Assembly: GCA_022843955.1 (NCBI GenBank)
Contig: JALHMQ010000021.1
Location: forward strand, 1-64,000
Direction of reading: 5' to 3'
Source: Burkholderiaceae bacterium
GTDB taxonomy: Bacteria; Pseudomonadota; Gammaproteobacteria; Burkholderiales; Burkholderiaceae_F
Length of the DNA stretch: 64,000 nucleotides
The notes beneath the pieces were generated by a model that was not told where the DNA came from, searched no databases, and saw only the letters and a list, made by a program, of their open reading frames with translations. Positions 51,461-60,589 of this stretch are shown in pieces (position 1 is the stretch's first letter; the number at the start of each line of letters is the position of its first letter). Made by a program: the position numbers and the translations under genes.

Positions 51461-52696
51461 ATGACATCCATCGCCTGTGCCACGCAAACGTTCGATGTTG
51501 TCGTCATCGGCGGCGGACCGGCGGGTGCGACCGCAGCCACCGATCTGGCTCGCGCCGGTCGCTCGGTGCTGCTGCTCGATCGCGCCGGCCGTATCAAGCC
51601 TTGCGGTGGTGCGATTCCGCCGCGGCTGGTGGAAGAGTTCGCCATCCCGGACACGCTCATCGTCGCCCGCATCAAGTCGGCGCGGATGATCTCGCCCAGC
51701 AACCGGCGCGTCGACATGCCGATTGATGCTGGCGCCGGCAATGCCGGTGGCTTCGTCGGCATGGTGGACCGCGAGGTGTTCGACGAGTGGCTGCGTGAGC
51801 GCGCTGCCGCAGTGGGTGCAACGCGCCGCACCGGCACGTTCGAGACGTTCGAGCGCGGCGATGACGGCGTTGCCCAGATCCGTTACCTGGATGCAGAGGG
51901 AACTGCCCAGGTCGTGCGGGCGCGCGCGGTGGTGGGTGCGGACGGTGCGCGCTCTGCCGTGGCCAAGCAGTGCATACCCGGCGGCGACGAGGTGCCCTGC
52001 GTCTTCGCGTACCACGAAATCGTCAAATCGCCCGAGCCCGGCAGCAAGGCGGCCGATGACTTTGATCCCACGCGCTGCGATGTGATCTATCGCGGCAAGA
52101 TCTCGCCCGACTTCTACGGTTGGGTGTTTCCGCATGGGCCGCATACCAGTGTCGGTGCGGGGACGATGATCAAGGGCTTCTCGGTCCGCACGGCAGTCGA
52201 TCAACTGCGCGCCGATGCCGGCCTGTCTGGTTGCGAGACCGTGCGTCGCGAGGGCGCGCCGATCCCGCTCAAGCCGCTGTGCAAGTGGGACAACGATCGC
52301 GACGTCGTGCTCGCTGGCGACGCTGCCGGCGTGGTGGCGCCGGCATCGGGAGAAGGGATCTACTACGCGATGGCGGGCGGGCGCATGGCCGCGGAAGCCG
52401 TGCATGAGTTTCTGCGAACCGGCGATGCACGTGCGCTGCGCAGCGCGCGCAAGCAATTCATGGCGGCGCACGGTCGCGTCTTCTGGATCCTCGGTCTGAT
52501 GCAGCGCTTCTGGTACTCGAGTGACAAGCGGCGCGAGAAGTTCGTCAGCATCTGCCGCGATCCGGATGTGCAGCAACTGACCTGGCAGTCGTACATGCAC
52601 AAGAAACTCGTGCGCTCCCGACCGCTTGCGCACGTGCGAATCTTCTTCAAGGATCTGGGACACCTGTTCGGACTTCTGCCTGCCGAGAAGTCGTAG
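51461..52696 (+). CDS. bchP: Geranylgeranyl diphosphate/bacteriochlorophyll reductase (BchP)
   Basis: 411 residues, FAD-dependent reductase that converts the geranylgeranyl tail to phytyl. FAD motif VVVIGGGPAGATAATDLARAG near residue 15, PCGGAIPPRLVEEF, and VLAGDAAGVVAPASGEGIYYAMAGG as the second FAD contact. GAGAGCG lies before ATG 51461. Ends the bchG-bch2-bchP unit; 292 bases separate it from ppsR2. Confidence 0.96.
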   Translation: MTSIACATQTFDVVVIGGGPAGATAATDLARAGRSVLLLDRAGRIKPCGGAIPPRLVEEFAIPDTLIVARIKSARMISPSNRRVDMPIDAGAGNAGGFVGMVDREVFDEWLRERAAAVGATRRTGTFETFERGDDGVAQIRYLDAEGTAQVVRARAVVGADGARSAVAKQCIPGGDEVPCVFAYHEIVKSPEPGSKAADDFDPTRCDVIYRGKISPDFYGWVFPHGPHTSVGAGTMIKGFSVRTAVDQLRADAGLSGCETVRREGAPIPLKPLCKWDNDRDVVLAGDAAGVVAPASGEGIYYAMAGGRMAAEAVHEFLRTGDARALRSARKQFMAAHGRVFWILGLMQRFWYSSDKRREKFVSICRDPDVQQLTWQSYMHKKLVRSRPLAHVRIFFKDLGHLFGLLPAEKS

Positions 52697-52988
52697 TTCG
52701 TCCGCGCTGCGGGCGAACACGGCGCGATTGCCTTGGTCAGATGAGGCAAGCGGGTCGTTGTGTGCTCGATCTGTTTTCAACCTGCATCGATTTGTTGTCA
52801 TCGCGCATGACTCGAGCGAATGCGCATGGTTACTGCCCGCTTTCGCTTGCCTTCGTCGGCATGACGCCTAGAATGTCAATGTCTTGGACATTGGTTGGGC
52901 GTCCTGCCTGACTGCCTGTTCGAGGCGATTTGCCGCCCATGCGCTGATCCGAGATTTCCGGATCTGGTTCGTGTCGCAGGAGCAAGAC
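52697..52988 (+). promoter_or_regulatory. bchP-ppsR2 spacer with a perfect 17-base palindrome
   Basis: CAATGTC (52877-52883), TTG, GACATTG (52887-52893) is a perfect inverted repeat with a 3-base centre, about 100 bases before ppsR2. It contains TGT-N5-ACA, and also TGT-N11-ACA (52874-52890), which is one base short of the PpsR spacing. It may be an operator for PpsR2 or another regulator. GGAG at 52979-52982 is the ppsR2 ribosome-binding site. Confidence 0.5.
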
Positions 52989-54422
52989 ATGACCAAGCGA
53001 CCACAGGATGTCGCCGCCGAAATCGGCACCGACCTCGGGGCGCTATCCCACCTGGCCCCGGAACTGGCCGCCACGTTTGCAACCGTGGCAAGTGACATCG
53101 CGCTCGTCATCGATCGCGACGGCGTGATACGCAATGTCGCTGTTTCCGGCGGCAAGGACGCCGTGCCCGCGCCACGCGATTGGGTCGGTCGTCCCTGGGC
53201 CGACACCGTCACCGACGACACGCGCCGGAAGATCGAGCAACTGCTGCTCGAAGCAAACGAAAGCGGCGTGTCGCAGCGACGCGAAGTCACGGTCTGTGGC
53301 GACGCCGGCCAGATTCCCATCGCCTATGCCGCCGTTCGCCTGGGCGAGCATGGTCCGGTGCTGGCGGTCGGTCGTGACCTTCGTGCGATTGCCGCGATCC
53401 AGCAGCGCTTCATCGAGTCGCAGCAGGAAATGGAGCGCGACTACTGGAAGCGGCGCCAGGCCGAAGCCCGCTATCGACTCCTGTTTCAGGTCGCCACCGA
53501 TGCAGTCCTCGTGGTCGACGCGACTTCCTTGCGCGTCGTCGAGGCCAATCGTGCCGCCGCCGAATTTTTCGCCCTTGCGCCCGGCAAACTGGTGGGCCAA
53601 GAGGCAAGTCTCGGCTTTGCCCCCGCGGCGCGCGTAGCGGTCGATAATCTGCTGGTCGCTTCTGCCACCCATGATCGGCCCAGCGAAATCCGTATTCGAT
53701 CCGGCATTGACACGTTGAGTGTTTCGTCGACGCCGTTTCGTGCCGAAGACACGTCGCTGCTGCTGCTGCGGGTACGCACAGCCGATGCAACCGAAACAAC
53801 CGACAGCAGCCTGGCTCGCCTGGCTGAACTGGTCGAGCGCACGCCGGACGCGATTGTCGTGACCGACATGCTGGGCCGGATTCGGCTGGTCAACCCAGCC
53901 TTCCTCGAACTGTCCGGGCTGCCGTCGTCAACCGATCTGGCCGGGCGCATGCTCAGCGAATGGCTTGGACAGGGGCCGCGCGAATTCAACGAGACGCTGG
54001 ACGTCGTTCGCCGCAATGGCATGGTGGCGCGAATCGTCAGCCGCCTGCGGGGACTGGCCGGATCGATCGACATCGAAATGTCGGCCGCGCGCCTGCCCGA
54101 TGAGGCCGACGATCAGGATTCTCTCGGCTTCACGTTGCGGCCGCTCGCGCGCAGCAGTTCCGCCGAGACTGCCGCTTTCGATGAACTGACCCGGGCCGTC
54201 GAGCGACTGGCCTCGCGCGTCGGAAGCGTCATCTTGCCGAGCCTCATGCGCGAGGGTGCCGAGCTTGTCGAGCGGCACCTGCTGCAGACGGCGCTCGCGC
54301 GTTCAGGTGATGACGAGGCGGCCGCGGCGCGGCTGCTCGGCATCAGCGAAGACAGCCTGATGCTGCGCCTGCGACGGCAGGGACTGCGTCTTGGCGGGGA
54401 CCGTCCTTCGGTCATGGCCTAG
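52989..54422 (+). CDS. PpsR-type regulator, second copy (PpsR2)
   Basis: 477 residues with the same layout as PpsR1 (N-terminal PAS-like, Q-linker QQRFIESQQEMERDYWKRRQAE, PAS1, PAS2, Fis-type HTH) but diverged. The only Cys is C103 in the N-terminal domain; the HTH Cys of PpsR1 (C427) is replaced by His. In the HTH the recognition-helix segment is SEDSLMLRLRRQGL instead of SRQSLYLKLHRYGL, with R-to-E and Q-to-D changes that could shift DNA choice. ATG 52989 is supported by GGAG. It sits directly before a BphP gene, the arrangement seen in Bradyrhizobium and Rhodopseudomonas where PpsR2 is the phytochrome partner. Confidence 0.88.
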   Translation: MTKRPQDVAAEIGTDLGALSHLAPELAATFATVASDIALVIDRDGVIRNVAVSGGKDAVPAPRDWVGRPWADTVTDDTRRKIEQLLLEANESGVSQRREVTVCGDAGQIPIAYAAVRLGEHGPVLAVGRDLRAIAAIQQRFIESQQEMERDYWKRRQAEARYRLLFQVATDAVLVVDATSLRVVEANRAAAEFFALAPGKLVGQEASLGFAPAARVAVDNLLVASATHDRPSEIRIRSGIDTLSVSSTPFRAEDTSLLLLRVRTADATETTDSSLARLAELVERTPDAIVVTDMLGRIRLVNPAFLELSGLPSSTDLAGRMLSEWLGQGPREFNETLDVVRRNGMVARIVSRLRGLAGSIDIEMSAARLPDEADDQDSLGFTLRPLARSSSAETAAFDELTRAVERLASRVGSVILPSLMREGAELVERHLLQTALARSGDDEAAAARLLGISEDSLMLRLRRQGLRLGGDRPSVMA

Positions 54423-54484
54423 CCGCACGGCGCGGAACCGGGCACCATCCGCAGCTGGCCCGTCGGGCCATCATCGCGAAGTCC

Positions 54485-56659
54485 ATGCAAACCAGTCCGG
54501 CGTTCGGTCAGGCCGACCTCAGCAACTGCGAACGAGAACTGATCCATCTTGCCGGGTCGGTGCAGCCGCACGGCGTACTTTTGGTGGTGGATGACGCTTA
54601 CAGAATCCTGCAAGCCAGTGCCAACTGCGGCCCCATTTTGGGCCGACCCGCGAATGAGTTGCTGGGTCAGTCGTTGTCGACCTTCGGCGGCGATCTTGAT
54701 CTGACCGTTGCGCGGCTCGCGCACGAGCCGGAGCTGGAGCGGCATGCGCCGGTGTCGTGCACGCTTCAGTGCCATGGCGCGCCTGCCGCCTTCGAAGGCG
54801 GGCTGTCTCGCGTGCCCGGTGTCGGTCTGATGATCGAGATCGAGCCGCTCGCGGGACAGGTCGAAACCGTCAACCTTTCTCGAGACGTGCTGCTCACGCA
54901 GGTCGCCGAGGCGACCAATCGGCTGAGCAATGCGCCCACCTTGGGCGTGCTGGCCGATGCCACGGTCAAGTGCGTGCGCGACATGACCGGCTATGACCGC
55001 GTGATGGTCTACCGCTTCGACCCGGAGGGACACGGCAAGATCATCGCCGAGTCGCGCCACCCGCGCCTGGAGTCGCTGCTCGGCCACCACTACCCGTCCA
55101 CCGACATTCCGCAGCGCGCGCGCGAGCTGTATCTGCGCAATCGGGTGCGCGTGCTGGTCGACGTGTACTACGAGCCGTCGCTCCTGGTGCCGCGGCAACT
55201 GCCCGGTCTGGGCGAGCTCGACATGTCGCAGAGCTATCTGCGCAGCATGTCCCCGCTGCACCTTCAGTACCTGCAGAACATGGGAGTGACCGCCACCTTG
55301 GTCGTCTCGCTCGTTCGCGAAGGACGGCTATGGGGGCTGATCGCGTGTCACCACTATGCGCCGCGCAATCTGCGCTTTGGCGTGCGGGCCGCCGTCGAGC
55401 TGATCAGCGAGGTGATGGCCACTCGCATCGCCGGCATCGAGAACTACGCGCAGGCGCAGGTCGCCATCCTGGTGCGGCGGCTGGAACGACGGTTGCTCGA
55501 AGCCACCTCCACCGAGGGCGACTGGCGTCACGCGCTGCTGCGCCAGCCGGGCATGCTGCTGCAGCCGCTAGACGCTACCGGAGCGGCCCTGTTTCACGAC
55601 GGCGAGATCCAGGCCATCGGTGAGGTGCCGTCGACCCCCGAACTACGTGCGCTGCGCGAATGGGTCGATGGTCGCCTGAGCGACGGCTTGTTCTCGAGCC
55701 ACGCGGTGGCACGCGATGAGCCGTCGTTCGGTGCGCTGACCTCGACCGCCAGTGGCGTGCTCGCGGTGCGCCTGTCGGCGTCTCGGCCGGATTACCTGAT
55801 GTGGTTTCGCAAGGAGCAGCTGCTGACCGTCACCTGGGCGGGCGATCCGCACAAGCCAATGGTCGGCAATGACCCGCTCGAACTGTCACCGCGGCGCTCG
55901 TTCGCCGCGTGGTCGGAGATCGTGCGCGGCACGGCGGCACCTTGGACCACTGCGGAGTTGGCGCTGGCGCGCGCCATTGGTCTGGCGCTGGTGGACATCA
56001 TCCTGCAGGTGCATGCGGTGCGCCTGCTGGTGGCCGAGCACCAGCTCGGGCAGGTGCGACGCACGGTTGCCGGATCAAGTGAGCCGGTGGTGATTGCCGA
56101 TGCGGCCGGTCGACTGCTGATGGCCAACGAAGCCTTGCTCAAGCTCGCGCAGCGGCCATCGCTGGCCGCGCCCGAACCGTTGGCCACCCTCGCCGATCTG
56201 GCCCGCATCTTCGCCGACGGCGACCTCGCGCGGCACAAGCTGCGCGACTTGCTGGCGGTCCACGTGTCGTGGCGCGGTGAACATCTGCTTGCACGCACCA
56301 ATGCCGAGGCAGTGCCGGTCGGCGTGCGTGCCGAGGCAGTGAGCGGGGCCGACGGGCGGGTACTCGGCTTCATCGTGATCCTGCTTGACCTCAGTGCCAA
56401 GCGGCGTGCGGCGGCGGCGCGCCGGCAACTCGAGCAGTCGCTGATGCTGGCGGCGCGCACCGCGGCCGCGCTCGAACCGGGACGACTCACCGAGCAGGAA
56501 GTAGATGTCGTGATCAGCACCATCGTCACCAATGCCAGCCTGGCAGCGATGGACATCGCCGACGGTGCGGTGGACGCCGGCGTGGCGCCGATGCTGGAGG
56601 AACTCGACGCCTCCACCCGCCGCGCCGCCTTGCTCTACCAGCGGATCCGCTCGACCTGA
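54485..56659 (+). CDS. bphP: Bacteriophytochrome without kinase domain (BphP1-type, PAS-GAF-PHY-PAS)
   Basis: 724 residues. N-terminal PAS with the biliverdin-attachment Cys C15 (DLSNCEREL), GAF with Y176, D207 in PSTDIP (most phytochromes have PASDIP), H259 and H290, PHY with the tongue motif SPRRSF, then a PAS domain (about 530-630) and a helical C-terminus without H-box or ATPase. This is the layout of Rhodopseudomonas BphP1 (731 residues), which under near-infrared light binds PpsR2 and relieves repression of photosynthesis genes. Here it lies 62 bases after ppsR2; a short hairpin TGGCCC-GTC-GGGCCA (54456-54470) precedes it. Mechanism is inferred from architecture and context. Confidence 0.93.
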   Translation: MQTSPAFGQADLSNCERELIHLAGSVQPHGVLLVVDDAYRILQASANCGPILGRPANELLGQSLSTFGGDLDLTVARLAHEPELERHAPVSCTLQCHGAPAAFEGGLSRVPGVGLMIEIEPLAGQVETVNLSRDVLLTQVAEATNRLSNAPTLGVLADATVKCVRDMTGYDRVMVYRFDPEGHGKIIAESRHPRLESLLGHHYPSTDIPQRARELYLRNRVRVLVDVYYEPSLLVPRQLPGLGELDMSQSYLRSMSPLHLQYLQNMGVTATLVVSLVREGRLWGLIACHHYAPRNLRFGVRAAVELISEVMATRIAGIENYAQAQVAILVRRLERRLLEATSTEGDWRHALLRQPGMLLQPLDATGAALFHDGEIQAIGEVPSTPELRALREWVDGRLSDGLFSSHAVARDEPSFGALTSTASGVLAVRLSASRPDYLMWFRKEQLLTVTWAGDPHKPMVGNDPLELSPRRSFAAWSEIVRGTAAPWTTAELALARAIGLALVDIILQVHAVRLLVAEHQLGQVRRTVAGSSEPVVIADAAGRLLMANEALLKLAQRPSLAAPEPLATLADLARIFADGDLARHKLRDLLAVHVSWRGEHLLARTNAEAVPVGVRAEAVSGADGRVLGFIVILLDLSAKRRAAAARRQLEQSLMLAARTAAALEPGRLTEQEVDVVISTIVTNASLAAMDIADGAVDAGVAPMLEELDASTRRAALLYQRIRST

Positions 56660-56665
56660 CCCGTC

Positions 56666-56688
56666 AGGCGTTTTGCCCCAAAACGCCT
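56666..56688. terminator. Hairpin between convergent bphP and heme oxygenase genes
   Basis: AGGCGTTTT (56666-56674), loop GCCCC, AAAACGCCT (56680-56688): a perfect 9-base stem that ends on the hmuO stop codon. A/T tracts lie inside the stem rather than after it. Its place between convergent genes suggests a two-way terminator. Confidence 0.5.
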
Positions 56689-57380
56689 CAGGACGGCATG
56701 GTAGTGACCGGCAGCGTCCCTTGACGGCCGGGATCGAGCTCCTCGAACAAGGTTCGGTGCAACGTGAAGGCGAACTGCGCTTCCGCGCAAAGTGCCTGCT
56801 TCTCCTCGTCGGTGGCGTCAATCGCCGTCAGCCCCTGCCTGAACCACTGCGCCAGCGACTTTGCCTGCGCAGCGTCGCCGAACTCGTAGAAACGCAGGCC
56901 GGCGTCGGTCGGCAGGTGCAGCGACTTGCCAACGATCCGCCGGACCACCTGGCCGCCACTCAGGTCACCGAGGTAGCGCACGTAAGCGTGCGCCACCAGC
57001 AGCCCGGGTGCGTGGGCGCCCAGATGCTGCAGGTGCAGCCGATAGCGCTGCGCGCTCGGTGCCAGGGCATCGGTGACGGCCGATGCGTCGAGCGCCTGCA
57101 GGTCTGCAGCCAGCGCGGCGCTGCGAAACAGCGCGTCGTCGACGATGCAGCGCAGCCATCGATGATCCCGGTGGGCAGCCAGCAGCGGCTCCATCGTTGC
57201 GTAGATCGCGGCCAGGTTGCGCAGCAGTGCGGTGTAAGCAGCCCGGTCGATGTGGCCGGCGAGCAGGTGCCGCATCACGCCGGTGCGTTCGACCTCGGTG
57301 TGCAAGGAGCGCGTGGCGTGCCTGAGTCGATCGGGCAAGGAGGCCGATGCGAGCGCGGTGTCGTCCTGATGGGTACTCAT
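56688..57380 (-). CDS. bphO: Heme oxygenase (BphO/HmuO type)
   Basis: 230 residues. The proximal heme ligand is H27 in RSLHTEVERTG; the distal-helix Gly motif is YLGDLSGGQVV. It opens heme to biliverdin, CO and iron, giving the chromophore for the adjacent bacteriophytochrome. Convergent with bphP, 28 bases apart; it overlaps the next gene (hydrolase) by 4 bases on the same strand, so it is probably second in a two-gene unit. Iron acquisition is an alternative role, less likely given the neighbour. Confidence 0.93.
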   Translation of the reverse strand: MSTHQDDTALASASLPDRLRHATRSLHTEVERTGVMRHLLAGHIDRAAYTALLRNLAAIYATMEPLLAAHRDHRWLRCIVDDALFRSAALAADLQALDASAVTDALAPSAQRYRLHLQHLGAHAPGLLVAHAYVRYLGDLSGGQVVRRIVGKSLHLPTDAGLRFYEFGDAAQAKSLAQWFRQGLTAIDATDEEKQALCAEAQFAFTLHRTLFEELDPGRQGTLPVTTMPS

Positions 57381-58147
57381 GGCCGACCTGGCGCAAGACT
57401 CGCGGTGACACCGATGCCTGCCGTGGCAGGCGCGATCAACCAGTCGCGGATCGCTTCGTGCAGGGTCTGACGCACGATGGCCTGCCGCGCGGGATCGGCC
57501 TTGCCGCAGAAGACCTGACAGGTGCGGTCGGTCGGTGATTCGAAGTCGCAGTGCGAGGCGTCCTGAATCACGCGATCCTGTTGCAACTGCTTGAGCGCAC
57601 CGACCCAGGGGGACGCGATGCCATAGGCGTTGCAGAAGGACGAGGGCGCGCGCAGCAGGCGCGCCGGCTTGTCGAGTCGGCGCGCGGCCGCCAGGCCCAC
57701 GCCGCCCGGGCGATCAAACGCATCGAGTCCGACATAGCCGACCACGCCCGGTGTATCGGCGGCCAGCAGGGTAGACAGACCGCCGGCGGAAAAGCCCACC
57801 AGGACCACCTGCTCGATCGCCGGACCGAGCGTGCCGGCGCGCAGCTGGCCGACCAGGTCGGCCAACGCACGCGCGTTCTTGCGCGAGTCGGTGGCGTAAG
57901 GCATGTCCGGCACCACGGCGAGCACGCCGTCGCGGGCAAGCGCGGCGGCGTGATCGCTCATGGTGAGGCGACTGCGCATGAAGCCATGCACCAGGATCAC
58001 TGCTTTCTGCGTGGGGCGGCCCGGCCCGTGCAGTTCAGCCAGCGTGAGTTGGCCGTCGAGCGTCACATCGACCGTCTGCGGTTGTGCCAACGCCTGCCCG
58101 GCGATCATCGCGAGCAGGGCGCCCCACCAACGCAAGTGCAGCAGCAT
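57377..58147 (-). CDS. Secreted alpha/beta hydrolase
   Basis: 256 residues with a signal peptide (WWGALLAMIAGQALA) and an alpha/beta-hydrolase fold: VILVHGFMRSR as the oxyanion strand, nucleophile elbow GFSAGG, and late His in QDASHCDFES with Cys residues that could form disulfides. Substrate unknown; resembles dienelactone-hydrolase or lipase-like periplasmic enzymes. ATG 58147 gives the signal peptide; 13 upstream codons are open. The coupling with the heme oxygenase gene is probably accidental or reflects a shared promoter. Confidence 0.75.
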   Translation of the reverse strand: MLLHLRWWGALLAMIAGQALAQPQTVDVTLDGQLTLAELHGPGRPTQKAVILVHGFMRSRLTMSDHAAALARDGVLAVVPDMPYATDSRKNARALADLVGQLRAGTLGPAIEQVVLVGFSAGGLSTLLAADTPGVVGYVGLDAFDRPGGVGLAAARRLDKPARLLRAPSSFCNAYGIASPWVGALKQLQQDRVIQDASHCDFESPTDRTCQVFCGKADPARQAIVRQTLHEAIRDWLIAPATAGIGVTASLAPGRP

Positions 58148-58291
58148 GCCGACAGCCTCTCCGATCCGTACTCGTACGATGCGCATCGTAGTGCGATCGG
58201 TGCCGGTCGACGGGGTCGCCTGATTGATCGCCGACAGGATGCGTGCTGATGTCGCCGCGCTTGGCGGCGCGCACTGTCGCTCGGCGTCGGA

Positions 58292-58894
58292 TCAGCCGCG
58301 GCGCAGCGACACCAGGGGCACCGCGTCGCTGGCGTCGATGCGCCGACGATCCGGCTCGGCCGCGGTGAGCGGGCTGACTTCGCGCAGCGTTGCCAGCGAC
58401 CGCTCCGCCAGCTGCTGATAGCTGCGGGTGCCGCTCACCTTCCAGGCGATCTCCTCGTCCGACAACTCGCGCAGGATCTTGGCCGGCACGCCGGCGGCCA
58501 GGTGGCGCGGCGGCACCACCATCGCTGCCTTGACGAACGCGCAGGCGGCCACCATCGCCGACTCGCCGATCACCGCCTCGTCCATCACCACCGCGTTCAT
58601 CCCCACCATCGCGTTGCGCTTGACGGTGCAGCCATGCAACACCGCGCCGTGACCGATGTGTCCGTCGACTTCGATGCGCGTGTCGGTGCCGGGAAAGCCG
58701 TGCATCACGCAGGTGTCCTGCACGTTGCTGCCTTCCTCGAGAATGATGCGACCGAAGTCGCCGCGCAGGCTGGCCACCGGTCCGACATAACAACGCGGGC
58801 CGATGATGACGTCGCCCACCAGGACCGCGGTCGGATGCACGTAGGCGGTGGGATCGACCACCGGGCGGATGCCGTCGATTTCGTAGCAGGGCAT
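58292..58894 (-). CDS. paaY: Phenylacetate-pathway thioesterase PaaY (left-handed beta-helix, gamma-carbonic-anhydrase fold)
   Basis: 200 residues of hexapeptide repeats (e.g. [33 protein letters not shown] with the metal His). PaaY hydrolyses CoA thioesters of the dead-end 2-hydroxycyclohepta-1,4,6-triene-1-formyl-CoA and protects phenylacetate catabolism. Located directly downstream of paaN (12 bases). Confidence 0.88.
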   Translation of the reverse strand: MPCYEIDGIRPVVDPTAYVHPTAVLVGDVIIGPRCYVGPVASLRGDFGRIILEEGSNVQDTCVMHGFPGTDTRIEVDGHIGHGAVLHGCTVKRNAMVGMNAVVMDEAVIGESAMVAACAFVKAAMVVPPRHLAAGVPAKILRELSDEEIAWKVSGTRSYQQLAERSLATLREVSPLTAAEPDRRRIDASDAVPLVSLRRG

Positions 58895-58906
58895 GGCGAT
58901 CCCGCC

Positions 58907-60589
58907 TCAGGCTGCCGCGGCGGTGGGGGCCACGTGCACGCGCCGCTGCACCACGCGGAAGCGGTTGGAAACGAAGGCACTGTCGGCGTAGCTGGCGTTG
59001 GCGGCGGGATTCGCGCCCGTGGCGTGGAAGTCCGAGAACGCGGCCGACTGGTTGACGAACACGCCACTGGTCAAGTTGATCGATAACGCCACGCCGACAC
59101 GTTGCGTGGCCTGCACCATGGCGTCGATCACCGGTTCGTTCTTCGAGTACACGCCCACCGTGAGCGCGCCCTGTTCGCGCACGATGCGCTCGGACAGCGC
59201 GACCAACGCGGCGGCGCCGCCCGGTACCGCGACCACGGTGCAGATCGGCCCGAAGCGCTCCTGCATGTACACGCCCTCGCGCGAGGCGTCGGTCTTGAGC
59301 AGCACCGGCGTGCGCACCTGCGCTTGCGGAAACTCGGGATGAGGCACGGGCTTCGATGCCAGCACCACGGTCGCCACCGCGGCGGCTTCTTCAATTCGCT
59401 TGAGCGTGGCCTCCGACTGGATCGCCCCCAGCACCGCAGTCGCCGTGGCCGGATCGCTCAGGAACTTCTCGATCGCCGCACCCAGGTCGGCGGCCACCTC
59501 GTCGAACGACTTGCGGCCCGCATCGGTATCGATCCCTTCGGCCGGCACCAGGATCGCCTTGGTGGTGGTGCACATCTGCCCCGAGTACAGCGACAGCGTG
59601 AACGCCAGGTTGCGCAGCATGCCCTTGTAGTTGTCGGAAGACTCGATCACCACGTTGTTCACGCCGGCCAGTTCCGCATACACCTGCTTGCCCGGCGCGT
59701 GCTCGATCAGCCAACGACCGAAGGCGGGACCGCCGGTGAAGTCGATCGACTTCACCGCCGGATGCGCGACCAGAGCGCGCGTCGCCTCCTCATCGACCAC
59801 GGCGAGTTGCACCAGATTCGGATCGAGCCCGTGCTCGCGCAGCACATCGCGCGCGATCTTCACGCTGATCGCCGCCGGCAGCGTGCTGGCCGGGTGGGGC
59901 TTGACGATCACCGCATTGCCGGTGGCCAGTGCAGCGAACAGGCCCGGGTACGTGTTCCAGGTCGGGAAGGTTGCGCAACCGATCACCAGTGCAACGCCGC
60001 GCCCGACCACCTGATACTCCTTGCGCATGGCCAGCGCCGGGTTCTTGCCCTGCGGCTTCTCCCAGTGCGCCTGTCCCGGCACGAAGCTCATCTCGCGATA
60101 CGCATAGGCCACGGCCTCCAGGCCACGGTCCTGCGCGTGGGGGCCGCCCGCCTGGAACGCCATCATCCATCCCTGGCCGCTGGTCAGCATCACCGCCTGG
60201 GCGATCTCGAAGCTGCGCCGGTTGATGCGTGCCAGGATTTCCAGGCAGACGCCGGTGCGTCCATCGATTCCGGCTTGCTGCCACGCCGGCATCGCCGCTT
60301 CGGCAGCAGCGATCAGCGCATCGACGCTGCACACCGGGTACTGCACGTCGAGCGTCACGCCGTAGGGCGAACGATCGGCCGCCGTCCACCCGCTCACACC
60401 GGGTTGGTCAAGTTCCAACTTCGTGCCGGTGAGCGCTGCCACGGCACGCTTGCCGTCGTCCATCGCGGTGTCGCCGTACACCTTGGGGCTCGGCATCTCC
60501 GGATAGGGACTCCAGTAGCCGCGCGTGGCGATCGCCTTCAGGGCGCCGTCAAGCGTGGCGCGATGCTGGTCGAGCAGGGGGTGCGTCAT
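58907..60589 (-). CDS. paaN: PaaN-type aldehyde dehydrogenase of phenylacetate catabolism
   Basis: 560 residues of the PaaN subgroup of aldehyde dehydrogenases: GCATFPTWNTYPGLFAALAT near the cofactor site, FTGGPAFGRWLIE, LSLYSGQMCTTTKAI with the catalytic Cys, and QERFGPICTVV. It probably oxidises the ring-opened semialdehyde. PaaN replaces the dehydrogenase half of PaaZ in some betaproteobacteria. Divergent from paaG with a 437-base spacer. Confidence 0.9.
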   Translation of the reverse strand: MTHPLLDQHRATLDGALKAIATRGYWSPYPEMPSPKVYGDTAMDDGKRAVAALTGTKLELDQPGVSGWTAADRSPYGVTLDVQYPVCSVDALIAAAEAAMPAWQQAGIDGRTGVCLEILARINRRSFEIAQAVMLTSGQGWMMAFQAGGPHAQDRGLEAVAYAYREMSFVPGQAHWEKPQGKNPALAMRKEYQVVGRGVALVIGCATFPTWNTYPGLFAALATGNAVIVKPHPASTLPAAISVKIARDVLREHGLDPNLVQLAVVDEEATRALVAHPAVKSIDFTGGPAFGRWLIEHAPGKQVYAELAGVNNVVIESSDNYKGMLRNLAFTLSLYSGQMCTTTKAILVPAEGIDTDAGRKSFDEVAADLGAAIEKFLSDPATATAVLGAIQSEATLKRIEEAAAVATVVLASKPVPHPEFPQAQVRTPVLLKTDASREGVYMQERFGPICTVVAVPGGAAALVALSERIVREQGALTVGVYSKNEPVIDAMVQATQRVGVALSINLTSGVFVNQSAAFSDFHATGANPAANASYADSAFVSNRFRVVQRRVHVAPTAAAA

